A DNA stretch of 64,000 bases from Ascoidea rubescens DSM 1968 (taxonomy: Eukaryota; Ascomycota; Saccharomycetes; Ascoideales; Ascoideaceae). Below the pieces are notes generated by a model. That model was not told where the DNA came from. It saw only the letters and a list, made by a program, of their open reading frames with translations, and searched no databases. Each line of letters begins with the position of its first letter. Within the stretch, counting starts at the first letter, position 1. Location: assembly GCF_001661345.1 (NCBI RefSeq), contig NW_017962914.1, positions 22,835 through 86,834 of the forward strand, written 5' to 3'. This document shows positions 51,856-62,700 of the stretch, one piece after another. The translations under genes and the position numbers were made by a program.

Positions 51856-52406
51856 AATTAGATTGGGCAAGCATAGTCAAATTTAAGTTATTATTCACCA
51901 TTATTCACCAGCATTAATCATTTATCATTTACTTTTTCAATTTATTTTTACTCACTTTTAATTGTTTATCAGTTTTTTATTTATTTATCTATTATAGTTT
52001 TTGTTTTCATAAACCGTTATTATTTTTATTATTTTTATTATTTTTATCATTTTATTTTTGTTTTTTTTCATTTGTGGATGTACTTGCGGCGAAATTAGCA
52101 AAGTTATTTAGATTTATTAAATCGAATTTTTTTTACTACTTACATTTATTTTTTGGTCTACTCATATACTTATACATTTACTTTATTTTATTTCTTGATT
52201 TTAATGAAAGTGAGTTGAAACTGCATGTTCATATCCATTTTCAGCAACATAAAAAACCAAATACTTGTTATGAAAATCGCAGTTGGAAAACAAGCAATGT
52301 TGGAGGTCAATAATAGTTGCAGTGATTGTCTAAGAAAGTCATGTTCTGATGCTGTTTAGATCCCCAAACCTATTGAGACCCACCACTCTTCAAGCCAGTA
52401 GTGGCA

Positions 52407-52562
52407 ATGATAGAAACGATAGTTGACGATGGTCGACCAAGTGTGGAAGGTCAGGTCTTACACTTTAAGTCGTTTGAGAAAATATCTGCTCACCAGCAGG
52501 AGGTTTTGCTGCTTTCATTGAAACCAAGGCACTTATATCTCCGTCGTCATCCCATCATTTAA
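52407..52562 (+). CDS. Possible short ORF, 51 residues
   Basis: ATG to TAA encodes M-I-E-T-I-V-D-D-G-R-P-S-V-E-G, then A-H-Q-Q-E-V-L-L-L-S-L and ends R-R-H-P-I-I. The composition is that of an ordinary protein rather than of AT-rich background, but no family is recognised and it may be a relic or part of a larger spliced gene. Confidence 0.22.
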   Translation: MIETIVDDGRPSVEGQVLHFKSFEKISAHQQEVLLLSLKPRHLYLRRHPII

Positions 52563-52658
52563 CACCAGATCAGATAGTTAACGAATGAAAATACGCAAAA
52601 AGAAGGATGGTTTATGAAAGTCTCAAACCTCACCTGTAGGTAAAATAACGACATATTA

Positions 52659-52800
52659 TGCTGGACTGCCCTTTGGAGAACCTAATTTGGTTGGCTTTTT
52701 ATTGAAGCTGTTGAAACAGATCTTTGAAATGAGAATAAAGTTATGGATTCGCAAGTTGGTAATTTGGCAATTTGAGCAAAGATCATTGGGCAGTCCAGCA
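52659..52800. ncRNA. Nested inverted repeat, candidate structured RNA
   Basis: TGCTGGACTGCCC (52659-52671) is the exact reverse complement of GGGCAGTCCAGCA (52788-52800). Inside it GATCTTTG (52719-52726) pairs with CAAAGATC (52777-52784), only three bases inside the outer right arm. A further CTGTT-GA-AACAG hairpin lies at 52708-52719. This nesting would fold into a long branched stem. An open frame of about 63 codons also spans the segment, so a coding explanation competes. Confidence 0.3.
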
Positions 52801-53411
52801 GAGGTTTAGTGCAAAATAATGAAAAAGATAAGAGAATGTGGGAAATTTTTCAGTTCAATTTTGCTAGCAAAGTAATTATTATTTAGCAAGAAAAGAGAAA
52901 ATAATTTTTTTTTCTCTTGTTTTATTGTTAATTGAATTTAGTCTAGTTGTTTTTCGTTTTTGTCCAGAAAATATACTTTTAAATGGTGATCTGAGATAGG
53001 ATATCGTTATTGGTTTTCCTTATCCTTATCAGCGAACCATAGGTAGCAAACACTATACACTAGAATGTCATTTTTTTAGTGTACACTAGGGCTAGGAAAC
53101 TACAATTATTGCTAAGTGCTTGTAAATGAGTTGGATGTACTAATTGATAGAATATTTATTAACAGACACACGAATGAAACTTGAAGATGAAAATGAGAAA
53201 AATAAAATAAGATAATAAGATAAAATAAAAATAAAAATAAACATAGATAAAGATAAGAAAAAATTATACTATAAGCAAGGAACAAAAAGAAAGTGTAAGA
53301 ACTTTGAAAACAACAAAAAAAACTTGGATGTTGTAAATAATTTAAAAAAACTAATGACGATTATTGATTATTGTAATTGTGATTGTGATTATGAGAATTA
53401 GCTAGTTAAAC

Positions 53412-55070
53412 TTATAACAAGTTGAAGAATTTTGGAGCAATTTTTGCTGGGAGAGAAGGTGAATCAACAGAGGCAACTTTTGGACCAGCAGCAATAACTT
53501 CAGGAGTACAGCCAGCAGAGTAGATTTTGAAGTTTTCGTTGAATAAACCAGCCAAGGAGTTCAATTCAGACACATAATCACTGGAGTTGGCAGTAAATTT
53601 TGATGGGTTCAACAATTCTTTTGGAACAGCACCACAGCTCTTTGGAACTTGCAAGCCAAAGACTGGATAAGTTTCGTATTCAGCATTGGCTAAGGAACCA
53701 TCGTGAATAGCATCCAAGATGGCTCTGGTGTGTTTCAATGGACATCTCTTACCACCTTTGGAGATAGATGCACCAACCCAACCGGTGTTTAGTAACCAGG
53801 CATTAGTTTTGTGTTCTTTCATTTTTTCAGACAACATCTTAGCGTATTTCATTGGGTGCAAAGCTAAGAAAGGTTGACCAAAGCAAGAGGAGAAAGTGGC
53901 TTCAGGCTCAGTAACACCTTGTTCAGTACCAGCCATTTTTGAGGTGTAACCAGAGATGAAGTGGTACATAACTTGCTCGTTGGTCAATTTGGAGATGGGA
54001 GGCAAACAACCTCTGGCATCACAGGTCAAGAGAACAATGTTCTTTGGGTGTTCAGGAGCTAAACAAGGAATCTTAGCACCTGGAATGAATTCAATTGGGT
54101 AAGCACATCTAGTGTTTTGAGTGATAACGTCGTTTTCGTAATCAACAACTCTAGATTCTGAGTCGTAAACAACGTTTTCCAAGATGGAACCAAATCTAAT
54201 GGCATCGAAGATTTCGGGTTCTTTTTCACCACTTAAACCGAGACATTTGGCGTAACAACCACCTTCGATGTTGAAGACACCATCGTTGGACCAGCAGTGT
54301 TCGTCATCACCGATCAACAATCTGTGTGGGTCAGCAGATAAAGTGGTTTTACCGGTACCAGATAAACCAAAGAATAAAGTGACATCTTTGTTCTTGATAC
54401 CTTGGTTGGCAGAGGAGTGGAGAGTCAAAACATCGTATTTGATTGGCATCAAGTAGAACATGACAGTAAAGATACCCTTTTTCATTTCACCGGCATATTC
54501 AGTACCCAAGATGACCATTTCCATAGTTTTGAAGTTGATTTCAACTGAGGTGGAGGAGGTCATACCATCGGTATAAGAGTTGGCAGGGAATTGGCCAGCG
54601 TTGTAGACAACGAAGTCAGGTTCAAAGTCCTTCAATTCTTCTTCAGTTGGTCTGATCAACATATTTCTCATGAATAAAGCATGGTAAGCTCTGGCGCAAA
54701 CAATTCTGACTTTTAATCTGTATTTTGGATCCCAACCTGCGTAGGCATCGACAACAAATAATTTTTCTCTTGTTCTCAAGTAATCAACAGCTCTTGATTT
54801 AGAAATGTTCCAGGTTCTTTCAGAAACTTTTTTATTGACAGGACCCCACCAGACATTGTCAGTAGAGGTTTCTTCATCGACAATTCTTTTGTCCTTTGGA
54901 GATCTACCGGTTTTGTCACCAGAGTAGGCCATCAAGGCACCAGAGGAAGAGATGACAGTTCCTTTTTCTTTCAAACCATCTTCATACAAGACAGGAACAG
55001 CAGCATTACGACGGATTATGGTGTCGGATTGTAATCCTAACGATTTTGTGAATTTTTCAGTAAAAGACAT
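53412..55070 (-). CDS. PCK1: Phosphoenolpyruvate carboxykinase (ATP)
   Basis: This cytosolic enzyme converts oxaloacetate to phosphoenolpyruvate, the first committed step of gluconeogenesis. From the ATG at 55070 it has 552 residues (S. cerevisiae 549). Key motifs include S-G-A-L-M-A-Y-S-G-D-K-T-G-R-S-P-K-D-K near residues 43-61 and the P-loop G-L-S-G-T-G-K-T-T near 238-246. The metal-site L-I-G-D-D-E-H-C-W-S near 255 and R-C-A-Y-P near 325 follow. The N-terminus starts M-S-F-T and lacks the early Pro that marks the S. cerevisiae enzyme for glucose-induced degradation. The codon use is highly biased. It has a long upstream region shared divergently with the next gene. Confidence 0.98.
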   Translation of the reverse strand: MSFTEKFTKSLGLQSDTIIRRNAAVPVLYEDGLKEKGTVISSSGALMAYSGDKTGRSPKDKRIVDEETSTDNVWWGPVNKKVSERTWNISKSRAVDYLRTREKLFVVDAYAGWDPKYRLKVRIVCARAYHALFMRNMLIRPTEEELKDFEPDFVVYNAGQFPANSYTDGMTSSTSVEINFKTMEMVILGTEYAGEMKKGIFTVMFYLMPIKYDVLTLHSSANQGIKNKDVTLFFGLSGTGKTTLSADPHRLLIGDDEHCWSNDGVFNIEGGCYAKCLGLSGEKEPEIFDAIRFGSILENVVYDSESRVVDYENDVITQNTRCAYPIEFIPGAKIPCLAPEHPKNIVLLTCDARGCLPPISKLTNEQVMYHFISGYTSKMAGTEQGVTEPEATFSSCFGQPFLALHPMKYAKMLSEKMKEHKTNAWLLNTGWVGASISKGGKRCPLKHTRAILDAIHDGSLANAEYETYPVFGLQVPKSCGAVPKELLNPSKFTANSSDYVSELNSLAGLFNENFKIYSAGCTPEVIAAGPKVASVDSPSLPAKIAPKFFNLL

Positions 55071-56275
55071 TTTGTGTGATTGCAATTAGAAAATATAAGA
55101 ATATGGAGATATTGGACTATTAGAATATAAGAATATAGGAATATGGAATATATGAGGGAGAAAAAAGAAGTGTGAGAAATATAGGGAATATAAAAATATA
55201 GAGATATTTGTTATAATTGGGAGATAGATAAAAAAAGATCAAGAGATCAAAAGATAAAGAAAATTGTATTGTTTTATAGCAAAATTGAGTAGATAATTTT
55301 TTTTTTTTAAAGTGCTCGAGATAAAATTGTTTTTTCAGGAGAGTAGCAGTGAAATGGCCAGAATTAGAGTTGGAAGAGTTTTTCGATTGATAAAAAAGAA
55401 AAGACTCCAAAACTCAAAACGAAAAAAATCTGGGGAAGCGAGAAAAGTTTTATGGAGCGGTGATTGGCCGACGCATCTCTGCATCTTTCAGCGTATATAC
55501 CGCAGAGCACAGCGTGTCACGTCCGATATGGCTGCGCACGGCTGGACCGGGCCCTCTGAGTTGCACACTGGACGTGGCGTTCTTTGGAGGGTGCTGTTCG
55601 CCAGTGCGCGCAGGCTACTCAGCGAGATCGGGATTGACACACGCAGGTTTAGTTCCGAGAAGCTGGCACGCGTGCCGAACCGACTCTCTCCAGCATCGCG
55701 GATGCAGCCGTGCGCACACTCCTATAGTGGTCCCTGCAGGCAGACGTGCCCGGGTCCCGGAAACTCAACAACGGCGGCTGCAGCGCGGCCCAAAGCGGTA
55801 TTTTTTGTGGGGAAGACACTTCCAGCCCGATAGGACAACTTCGGAATTCACCAGCGCCGGCCGCTGATTTGATGAGCAAAACCGCCGGTGCTGGAGACCG
55901 TGTGCGTGGATGTGCTTCCGCATTGGGCCTGCTCCACAGCGTATCCACAGTGGTGGCCGTGTTTGCACGACGGTGGTTCGAACCGCTCCCAAAGCAACTT
56001 TTGTGTTTGCTCTGGAAGAGTTGGTCGAAAACCAATATAATTTCCTGTATTGTTATTATCTGCTGTTTTATCAAGTTGATCTGGAACTGGTTTAAACAGG
56101 CAAAACATTTCAGTCTCCAAAATAAATATTTGTGTCTGAAGTCTATTTACCGTTATTATATTAGTAGTCATTCTTGTCACCCATCTGAATAAGCTGTTTC
56201 TCTTGTATTTTTTTTTCAATTCACATCTATTTACATTCACGTTCACGTTCAGCTCTTATTCACATAGCAATCAAT
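55071..56275. promoter_or_regulatory. PCK1 upstream region with a very GC-rich island
   Basis: This is a 1205-base divergent promoter. AT-rich sequence adjoins PCK1, then about 55440-56010 is extremely GC-rich for this genome (68% over 55501-55560, 62% over 55561-55620). It contains CGG/CCG half-sites such as CGGCTGGACCG near 55548, of the type bound by zinc-cluster activators, and a palindrome GGTTCGAACC near 55975. Open frames of 130-170 codons on both strands here arise from the scarcity of stop codons. I see no conserved protein in them. Confidence 0.5.
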
Positions 56276-57007
56276 ATGTCTTTCTTGAAGAATTTCCCTC
56301 TCAACACAAATTTACAATTGTTCCGACGACAAACCATCCTCAAAAGAAATTCTCTTATTGATTCTTTCACTACTCCTGTACATAAACCTGTTATTAATGT
56401 GCTTCTACGAAATCTTTCAGCTTATTCAAATACAAGTCTCAAAGCACAGTCTACACTACACTCCAAATTAAATTTCAAATCAAATGGAAACATATCTCAA
56501 GATCTAAACAAAAATCCCGTTATTCATAACCACCCAATACTTAAAAGAGTTCCCAAGTCTTTACTTCCGTATTCGATTAAATTCATTAACGCTCCAATCT
56601 CCTATATCACCTCTTTTCTTATACTCCACGAACTAACTGCATTGGTTCCCTTGATATCTTTCTGGTATCTATTCAGTAACCTTGACTATTTCGTAATCAC
56701 TTCATCCATCAGTTCCACCACAAACAACCAAATATTGCAGCTATTTCAATTGCTACCTTCTTCCTTCATTGATAACTGCACGTTGTTCATTAACAAACTA
56801 TCCGAATCCAAATACGTTGCAAATCTAAACCTCATCAATAAATCTAAATTCATTATCGACGGTATCAACGCCTATATCATCGTCAAGCTTCTAGTGCCCT
56901 TTAGATGTGCTTTGTCCTTGTATCTAACTCCCTACTTGGCCTCTCTAATCAAGTTGCCCTCGACTCTTTTCAAGAACTACTTTCTTATCCAACCAAAAAA
57001 GATCTGA
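56276..57007 (+). CDS. Mitochondrial inner-membrane protein, MRX11-like
   Basis: This 243-residue protein has an Arg/Lys-rich N-terminus (residues 1-40) that looks like a mitochondrial presequence. A hydrophobic block follows near residues 108-137 (S-Y-I-T-S-F-L-I-L-H-E-L-T-A-L-V-P-L), then a loop and a second block with I-V-K-L-L-V-P-F-R-C and Y-L-T-P-Y-L-A near 207-228. The T-S-F-x-x-L-H-E-x-T-A and T-P-x-x-A motifs recall the fungal YPL041C/Mrx11 proteins of the mitochondrial organisation (MIOREX) complexes. The family call is from memory of these motifs and is moderate. The start is the first ATG of the frame. Confidence 0.6.
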   Translation: MSFLKNFPLNTNLQLFRRQTILKRNSLIDSFTTPVHKPVINVLLRNLSAYSNTSLKAQSTLHSKLNFKSNGNISQDLNKNPVIHNHPILKRVPKSLLPYSIKFINAPISYITSFLILHELTALVPLISFWYLFSNLDYFVITSSISSTTNNQILQLFQLLPSSFIDNCTLFINKLSESKYVANLNLINKSKFIIDGINAYIIVKLLVPFRCALSLYLTPYLASLIKLPSTLFKNYFLIQPKKI

Positions 57008-57407
57008 CCCACCTCGCTATATACACTTTTCTCTGTCTATTTTACTCGTCCTCACGAGCTTTTTGGCTCGATTTACGCCCACTAAAAAAATATTCCAAGA
57101 CCCACAGCAGTGGTCGCAAAGTGCCTTCCGTTTTGGGAAGCCACACCGCTCCTCTGGCCTTGCCTGCGTTTGCCGAAACGTGCCCGGCTCTGAGCGGGCT
57201 TTGTCGGACTTCTGTTTCTGGCGTGGTGATTTTTCTGCTTGTGACGAATTTGGTGGGTGGTTTTTTGTTTGATCTGTTTTTGCTTTGTTTTCTTCTTCTT
57301 ATATTTTTATCTTTATTTTTGCTTTTACTTTTGTATCTCTATTCTTCTCTACAATAGTTTCATAGTTGGCCTGTTGGCTTATCATCTTTCTTTTTCTGGC
57401 TGTTTTT
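57008..57407. promoter_or_regulatory. SSN3 upstream region with GC-richer first half
   Basis: About 57060-57250 is GC-rich relative to the surroundings, then the sequence becomes T-rich up to the SSN3 ATG. Short open frames here are not conserved-looking. Confidence 0.45.
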
Positions 57408-59714
57408 ATGTATTCAAATTCTTCTGTTGGTGGTTTTACATCAAACAAAAACTCTAATACCTCTACTAACAATAATCACAATAACAACAGTATCAGTAAC
57501 AACACAAACAACACTAACAACACAAACAACACGAACAAAACTAACAACACTAACAAAACTAACGATAACAATGATAGCAAAAACGATATAAACTTATTAA
57601 GTAATTTCAACAATTTTGTCAACTTCACCAATTTTTCCCACAATAGCCTGAATAACCCGCTAAATGATGATAATAACACTAATAACACTAATAACACTAA
57701 TAACAATAACAATAGTTTATCAAATTTAAATAATCCAAATAACTCAAACAGTATAAATAACATAACTCCGATGAATAATCAATCCAATAATGCTAATTTC
57801 TTACAACTACAACAGCAATTATCCAGATTTAAACAGCCACAACAACAAAACTCTCTTCAAAATAATATACAGCTACAAAACATAATACCAAATGATAATA
57901 ATCTAATCAATATAAACAACATAAACATAAACAATATAAAGTCCTTATCAACCTCTAATTCAATCCAAAATTTGCAAAATTTATCCAATATCCCAAATAT
58001 ACAAAGTTTATCAAACTTGCAAAATCTACAAAATTTACAGAATTTACAGAATTTACAAAACCTACAAAATTTATCCAATATTCAAAACATTTCCAATATT
58101 CAAAACATTCAAAATATATCCACTATACAAAATATTCAAAATATTCAAAATATTCCAAACATCTCAAACATCTCAAATAACAATGATTCAAATAAAATTA
58201 TACCCAATAAAAAAATTATAATTAACCAATCTGATACTATTAAATTAAACTCTTCTATTATCAATAAAAATGCAAACAAAAGTACTTTAAATTTAACCAA
58301 TACAAAAAATAATCTTATTAATAACAATAACAATAATAATTCAAACTATGCAAATCATTCAAATCATTTAAATCATTCAATACCCGCCAAAAGAACCATC
58401 ACCGACATTAAAAAGAGCTCGACAAGAAATCAACCAACTATAATGGCTTCAAATAGTATTCTAACTTTAGGCTCATATAAAAACAGAAAATTGATCTCCA
58501 AAAAAACAATTTTAGATACTTATAAGATATTAGGTTATATAGCATCTGGAACATATGGTAAAGTTTATAAAGCAGAATATAGAAGTGGTTCTTTTAATAA
58601 TAATAAAACCACTACAATAAATTCCAATGCCAATTCCAATGCCAATTCTAATACTAACCACAAAAATAATCATGACCTTAAAAAGCTATTGTTTGCTATT
58701 AAAAAATTTAAGGGTGATAGTAGAGATGGTGAGATTTTACATTACACAGGTTTGTCACAATCTGCTTGTAGAGAAATTGCCTTATCAAAAGAATTAAAAC
58801 ATGAAAATATAATTCAACTAGTTGAAATTGTTTTGGAAAAAAAAAGTATTTATATTGTCTTTGAATTCGCTGAACATGATCTATTACAAATTATTCACTT
58901 CCACTCTCAAAATGGTTTAAAACCAATTCCAGAATTTTCTTTTAAATCTATTATGTGGCAAATTCTTAATGGTGTATCTTATTTACACCAAAATTGGATT
59001 TTTCATAGAGATTTAAAACCCGCTAATATTATGGTAACCTATGATGGTATAATTAAAATTGGTGATTTAGGTCTAGCCAGAAAATTCGATAACCCTTTAC
59101 AAAATTTCTATACTGGTGATAAAGTTGTTGTGACCATTTGGTATAGAGCTCCTGAATTGCTACTAGGTGGTAGACATTATACGCCTGCAATTGATTTATG
59201 GGCAGTGGGTTGTATACTAGCAGAACTATTAGCCTTGAGACCGATTTTTAAAGGCGAAGAAGCTAAAATTGAAAATAGAAGAACAATTCCTTTTCAAACT
59301 AATCAAATGTTCAAAATCATTGAGATTTTAGGAAAGCCAACAGTGAAAAATTGGCCAACATTAGATAAATATCCCGAGTACCAACATCTACAAAATTTTA
59401 AGGCTTATTCAAATAAATTATTGACTTGGTTTCACAATATTGGACAATCAAATAGTAACTTATTTTCACTTCTACAAACATTGTTGGAATATGATCCAGC
59501 AGAAAGAATCGCTGCATATGACGCATTAGTTCACCAATATTTTTTGGAGCCACCTTATGTATCCACAAATGCTTTTGATGGATTGCCTTTCAAGTATCCA
59601 AGACGTAAAATAACTACAGACACAACGGATTTGCTTCAGTTGCAAAATAAAAATTACAAGAGAAATCCCAATGACCTTGATGCTATTAGTTCAAGAAAAA
59701 GACAAAAAGTTTAA
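57408..59714 (+). CDS. SSN3: Mediator kinase Cdk8 (Ssn3/Srb10)
   Basis: This is the cyclin-C-dependent kinase of the Mediator kinase module, which phosphorylates the Pol II CTD and activators. It has 768 residues from the ATG at 57408. The first about 370 residues are low-complexity Asn/Gln/Leu with an N-L-Q repeat near residues 200-245. The kinase domain (about 372-718) has the Gly-loop [11 protein letters not shown], the Cdk8-specific S-Q-S-A-C-R-E cyclin-binding helix, H-R-D-L-K-P-A-N and G-D-L-G-L-A-R (D-L-G in place of D-F-G, as in Ssn3). [11 protein letters not shown] and G-E-E-A-K follow. An N-rich insert splits the domain near residues 395-420. The basic C-terminus ends R-K-R-Q-K-V, an NLS-like sequence. 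Confidence 0.96.
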   Translation: MYSNSSVGGFTSNKNSNTSTNNNHNNNSISNNTNNTNNTNNTNKTNNTNKTNDNNDSKNDINLLSNFNNFVNFTNFSHNSLNNPLNDDNNTNNTNNTNNNNNSLSNLNNPNNSNSINNITPMNNQSNNANFLQLQQQLSRFKQPQQQNSLQNNIQLQNIIPNDNNLININNININNIKSLSTSNSIQNLQNLSNIPNIQSLSNLQNLQNLQNLQNLQNLQNLSNIQNISNIQNIQNISTIQNIQNIQNIPNISNISNNNDSNKIIPNKKIIINQSDTIKLNSSIINKNANKSTLNLTNTKNNLINNNNNNNSNYANHSNHLNHSIPAKRTITDIKKSSTRNQPTIMASNSILTLGSYKNRKLISKKTILDTYKILGYIASGTYGKVYKAEYRSGSFNNNKTTTINSNANSNANSNTNHKNNHDLKKLLFAIKKFKGDSRDGEILHYTGLSQSACREIALSKELKHENIIQLVEIVLEKKSIYIVFEFAEHDLLQIIHFHSQNGLKPIPEFSFKSIMWQILNGVSYLHQNWIFHRDLKPANIMVTYDGIIKIGDLGLARKFDNPLQNFYTGDKVVVTIWYRAPELLLGGRHYTPAIDLWAVGCILAELLALRPIFKGEEAKIENRRTIPFQTNQMFKIIEILGKPTVKNWPTLDKYPEYQHLQNFKAYSNKLLTWFHNIGQSNSNLFSLLQTLLEYDPAERIAAYDALVHQYFLEPPYVSTNAFDGLPFKYPRRKITTDTTDLLQLQNKNYKRNPNDLDAISSRKRQKV

Positions 59715-62700
59715 ACAATATCAAGCATTTAAAATTTAAAGAATAAACAAGCTTTGATTAAAGTCAAGTGGATTTAATTCATTTCATTATACTTGAATAA
59801 TATTAGCTGCCTTTTATTTTATTTAGATGATATTAAATAATAAAAGTTGCCATCAATTTGAATCAATATAAATACTTCAAAAAAGAAAAATATTACAATA
59901 ACTGTTGTAGTAATTTGAGATGAAATTATGACAACTAGCAAAACATTGCTGATATAATTTAAGTGCTATTATAATTTAATTTTATTTATATCCGTGTACT
60001 TTAACACGTTTGCTGAACTCAGTATGTTTACAGATATCTGGTTCCTATCAAAGATTTTGAAATTTCCAATTTGATTTCTTTCTGATTAAATTTCAATCAG
60101 ATTTTTCGATAAAATTCTCAAGTTTTTCCAAATTGTCTAATTTGTTATAATTCAAAACGGAACTTTTGATCTTAAAAAAAAATAATTTCTGCATTAGATC
60201 TTAAGAGTTATCTAAAGAAGCAATTTTTTTGGTTTGTTCAATAATAAAGATAAAATGGTTAGATTTTAAAACAATTATTTATTAATTTTAATTAACGGAT
60301 TATTTCTCGAACAGTGCCCTCTTGATTTCTCAAGTTTATTAGATCTATTCTTTATAAATTAAATTTATTTTATTATAGATTCAAATTCATCTATTATGCC
60401 GCTGTGATTAAACCTAAAATTTTATTTTTTGAGATCAATAAACTTATTAACTTTATTAAAGTTACTTATTTCATCTATTTTATTGTTCCCAATTACAATT
60501 TTTTTGGCAGGGAAAAGCCATCATTATTATCTTTAATAAACTCAGTCATTTTATCATAATCCATATCTAGCTGTCCTAGACTTTTCAAATTTTTGCTTTG
60601 AAGAAAACTTTTGTTAGAACAGTAAATTAATTATTGCAAATTTAAACAGAGATTCAAATTATTAAATGTATTTTTTAATCAATCAATCTTGCAAATTAAG
60701 ATTAATCAAATCACAAAATTTATCAAAAGTATGAGATTAAGTAGTTTCATTATTATTATTCAAAACTTGAACAAACTTGATTAAAATTGATATAATTTCA
60801 ATTTGTTAAATTAATGGAATCTGGCATGCTTTCAATTTTCTGAATCTTTTTATGGTTTGAGTACGATTATCTTCAATTTTTTGAACCCAGAAAGTGTTAA
60901 ATTCTGACATTTATATTGCATATTAGATATAAAGTGGTCAAATAACTTAAATTTAATTTGCTATTAGTTCTGCTGATTTTATCACATATTAAATTTAATA
61001 ATCAAAACTCTGAAACAATCAATAAATTTGATATTTTTCGAATCCGGTTTCTGTTTCGATTTGGATGTTTCAAATATGTTTAGCTAGAAATGTACTTTAC
61101 TTTAACAGTTATATTATTTTTGCACCCAGAAATTAAATAGTGTTGATAAAGTAATATCCTGAATGGATTCATTATCTTGTAACACGAATAACGAAAGTTT
61201 TTTAGAGAAATATAAAATGTTAAGTCATATATGTTTTTTGTATAACTGCTTTTCAGTCTTAAGATTCGAACTGATAACTTGTTATCGCTGCTTTTATTAA
61301 AATTAAGATTAAGATTAGTATTGTTATTATTGTTCTATCACTGCTTCAAGTCTATAGTAAAGTTTTGAAACTAGTGTTTTGAGAATTTCTTGGACAATAA
61401 TTTTACTCAAATAAATTCAAAAAGATTGCAAAGCATGTAAAATTAAACTAATTTTAAGTTCTGTCTTTCTAGAACGCCTGTGATTGGAGGAACTCTCAAA
61501 GCATACCACTGCGACTTCATGCAGATTTGCAGTATTTTTCATAACCAGCAGCACGGATGCAAAAACTGCATTTTTCAGGTATTTTTTTAATTTGTGATTT
61601 TCTGTGGTAAGACAATAACTGAAAAAATACAGTTTTTATTGTCCTATTTTTTGGCAACAAATATCATGTTTATTTGATTTTATTGATAATTTTAAAGCTC
61701 GGGTTTTGGTGGTATGAATTTATTTTTCAAATATCAACTCTTTAGCTTATTTTTAGTTCTACTCAAAAGTATTTAACAACGCTTTTGGTTTACTATGATT
61801 TTAGGCCATGCTATAAAATTATTGAAAATTTTATATATTTGATAATAGATTTTTCAGATTCTTTTCTTCAAAAATTTTTGGACTCAATTAATTTTGTTTT
61901 CACCAATATTCAATACTGCCAAAGATATTAGCGTATTGTTGTGCCATTACAAACCTTATAGCTTTATTTCCTTTAGAATATAAAATTTTTCGCTTATAAC
62001 ATTATATTTTGCTTTTACTTTATTTTAATTTTAGAAATTGTGGCACTTATCTTTGGTAAAATCTTTCAACTAAACACTTCAAACTTAAATATTTGAATAC
62101 TATATCATATTAAGTGATATTATTTGACATCTAAATTTTGTTTTACTATGAATAATCTCTTTTTTTTATTTAACTATATTTGATGTGGATGAAAGTTTTT
62201 CAACGTTATCATCCAAGTGTAAACTTGAGATCGATTTTTTCAAATCAGGTAAATTGTTCTACTATTCAAACTATTGACCCCATCATTTAATGAATCTACT
62301 TGAAATTTACTATTTATTTTATTAAAAACATAATTTCCGTTGTTCCTATCTATTAGAAAAGCCAGGTGAACAATTACAGGTATGATGGTGGAGTTTTATG
62401 TCAAAAATCAATAGAAATCTCAAATTATTTAATAGTAATGATTCAACCACAACTTTGGCAGTGGCAACTTTTGAACTTGGTTTAAAAGTTGAAGGAAATT
62501 AGTTTTCGTTTGTCATTTAATAATAAAATTTGTTGAAAACATTTAAGTATGATTTTTTTTGCGATATTGCTTGTGATAGAATTTCTAAATGGTCACTATT
62601 CTTGGAGCTTTGACCAGTTTCATTAGATGGAAGGGCTTTGCCATAAACAACTGGGTATGTGAAAAGGTGTTTTTTTCTGCTGTTTTTAGCAAATTTCAAC

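Larger units (their letters stand above)
51856..53411. other. Long intergenic interval, partly coding-like or structured
   Basis: The first about 450 bases are T-rich 3' flank. Between about 52330 and 52830 the sequence is clearly richer in G and C and holds a small open frame and a nested inverted repeat (listed separately). The rest to 53411 is AT-rich 3' flank of PCK1, with a 7-base hairpin (TACACTA/TAGTGTA) near 53055-53082. Confidence 0.5.

Noticed and set aside
55970-55990. GGTTCGAACC resembling a Pol III B box
   Set aside because: The flanks do not form a tRNA T-arm, and no A box was seen upstream. It is treated as a palindrome within the GC-rich island.
55312-56192. Several overlapping 100-170 codon open frames on both strands upstream of PCK1
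   Set aside because: Stops are rare because the island is GC-rich. Frames overlap on both strands and none has recognisable protein features.
61221-61300. ATTCGAACTG resembling a tRNA T-loop
   Set aside because: No matching T-stem, D-arm or acceptor pairing could be found on either strand.
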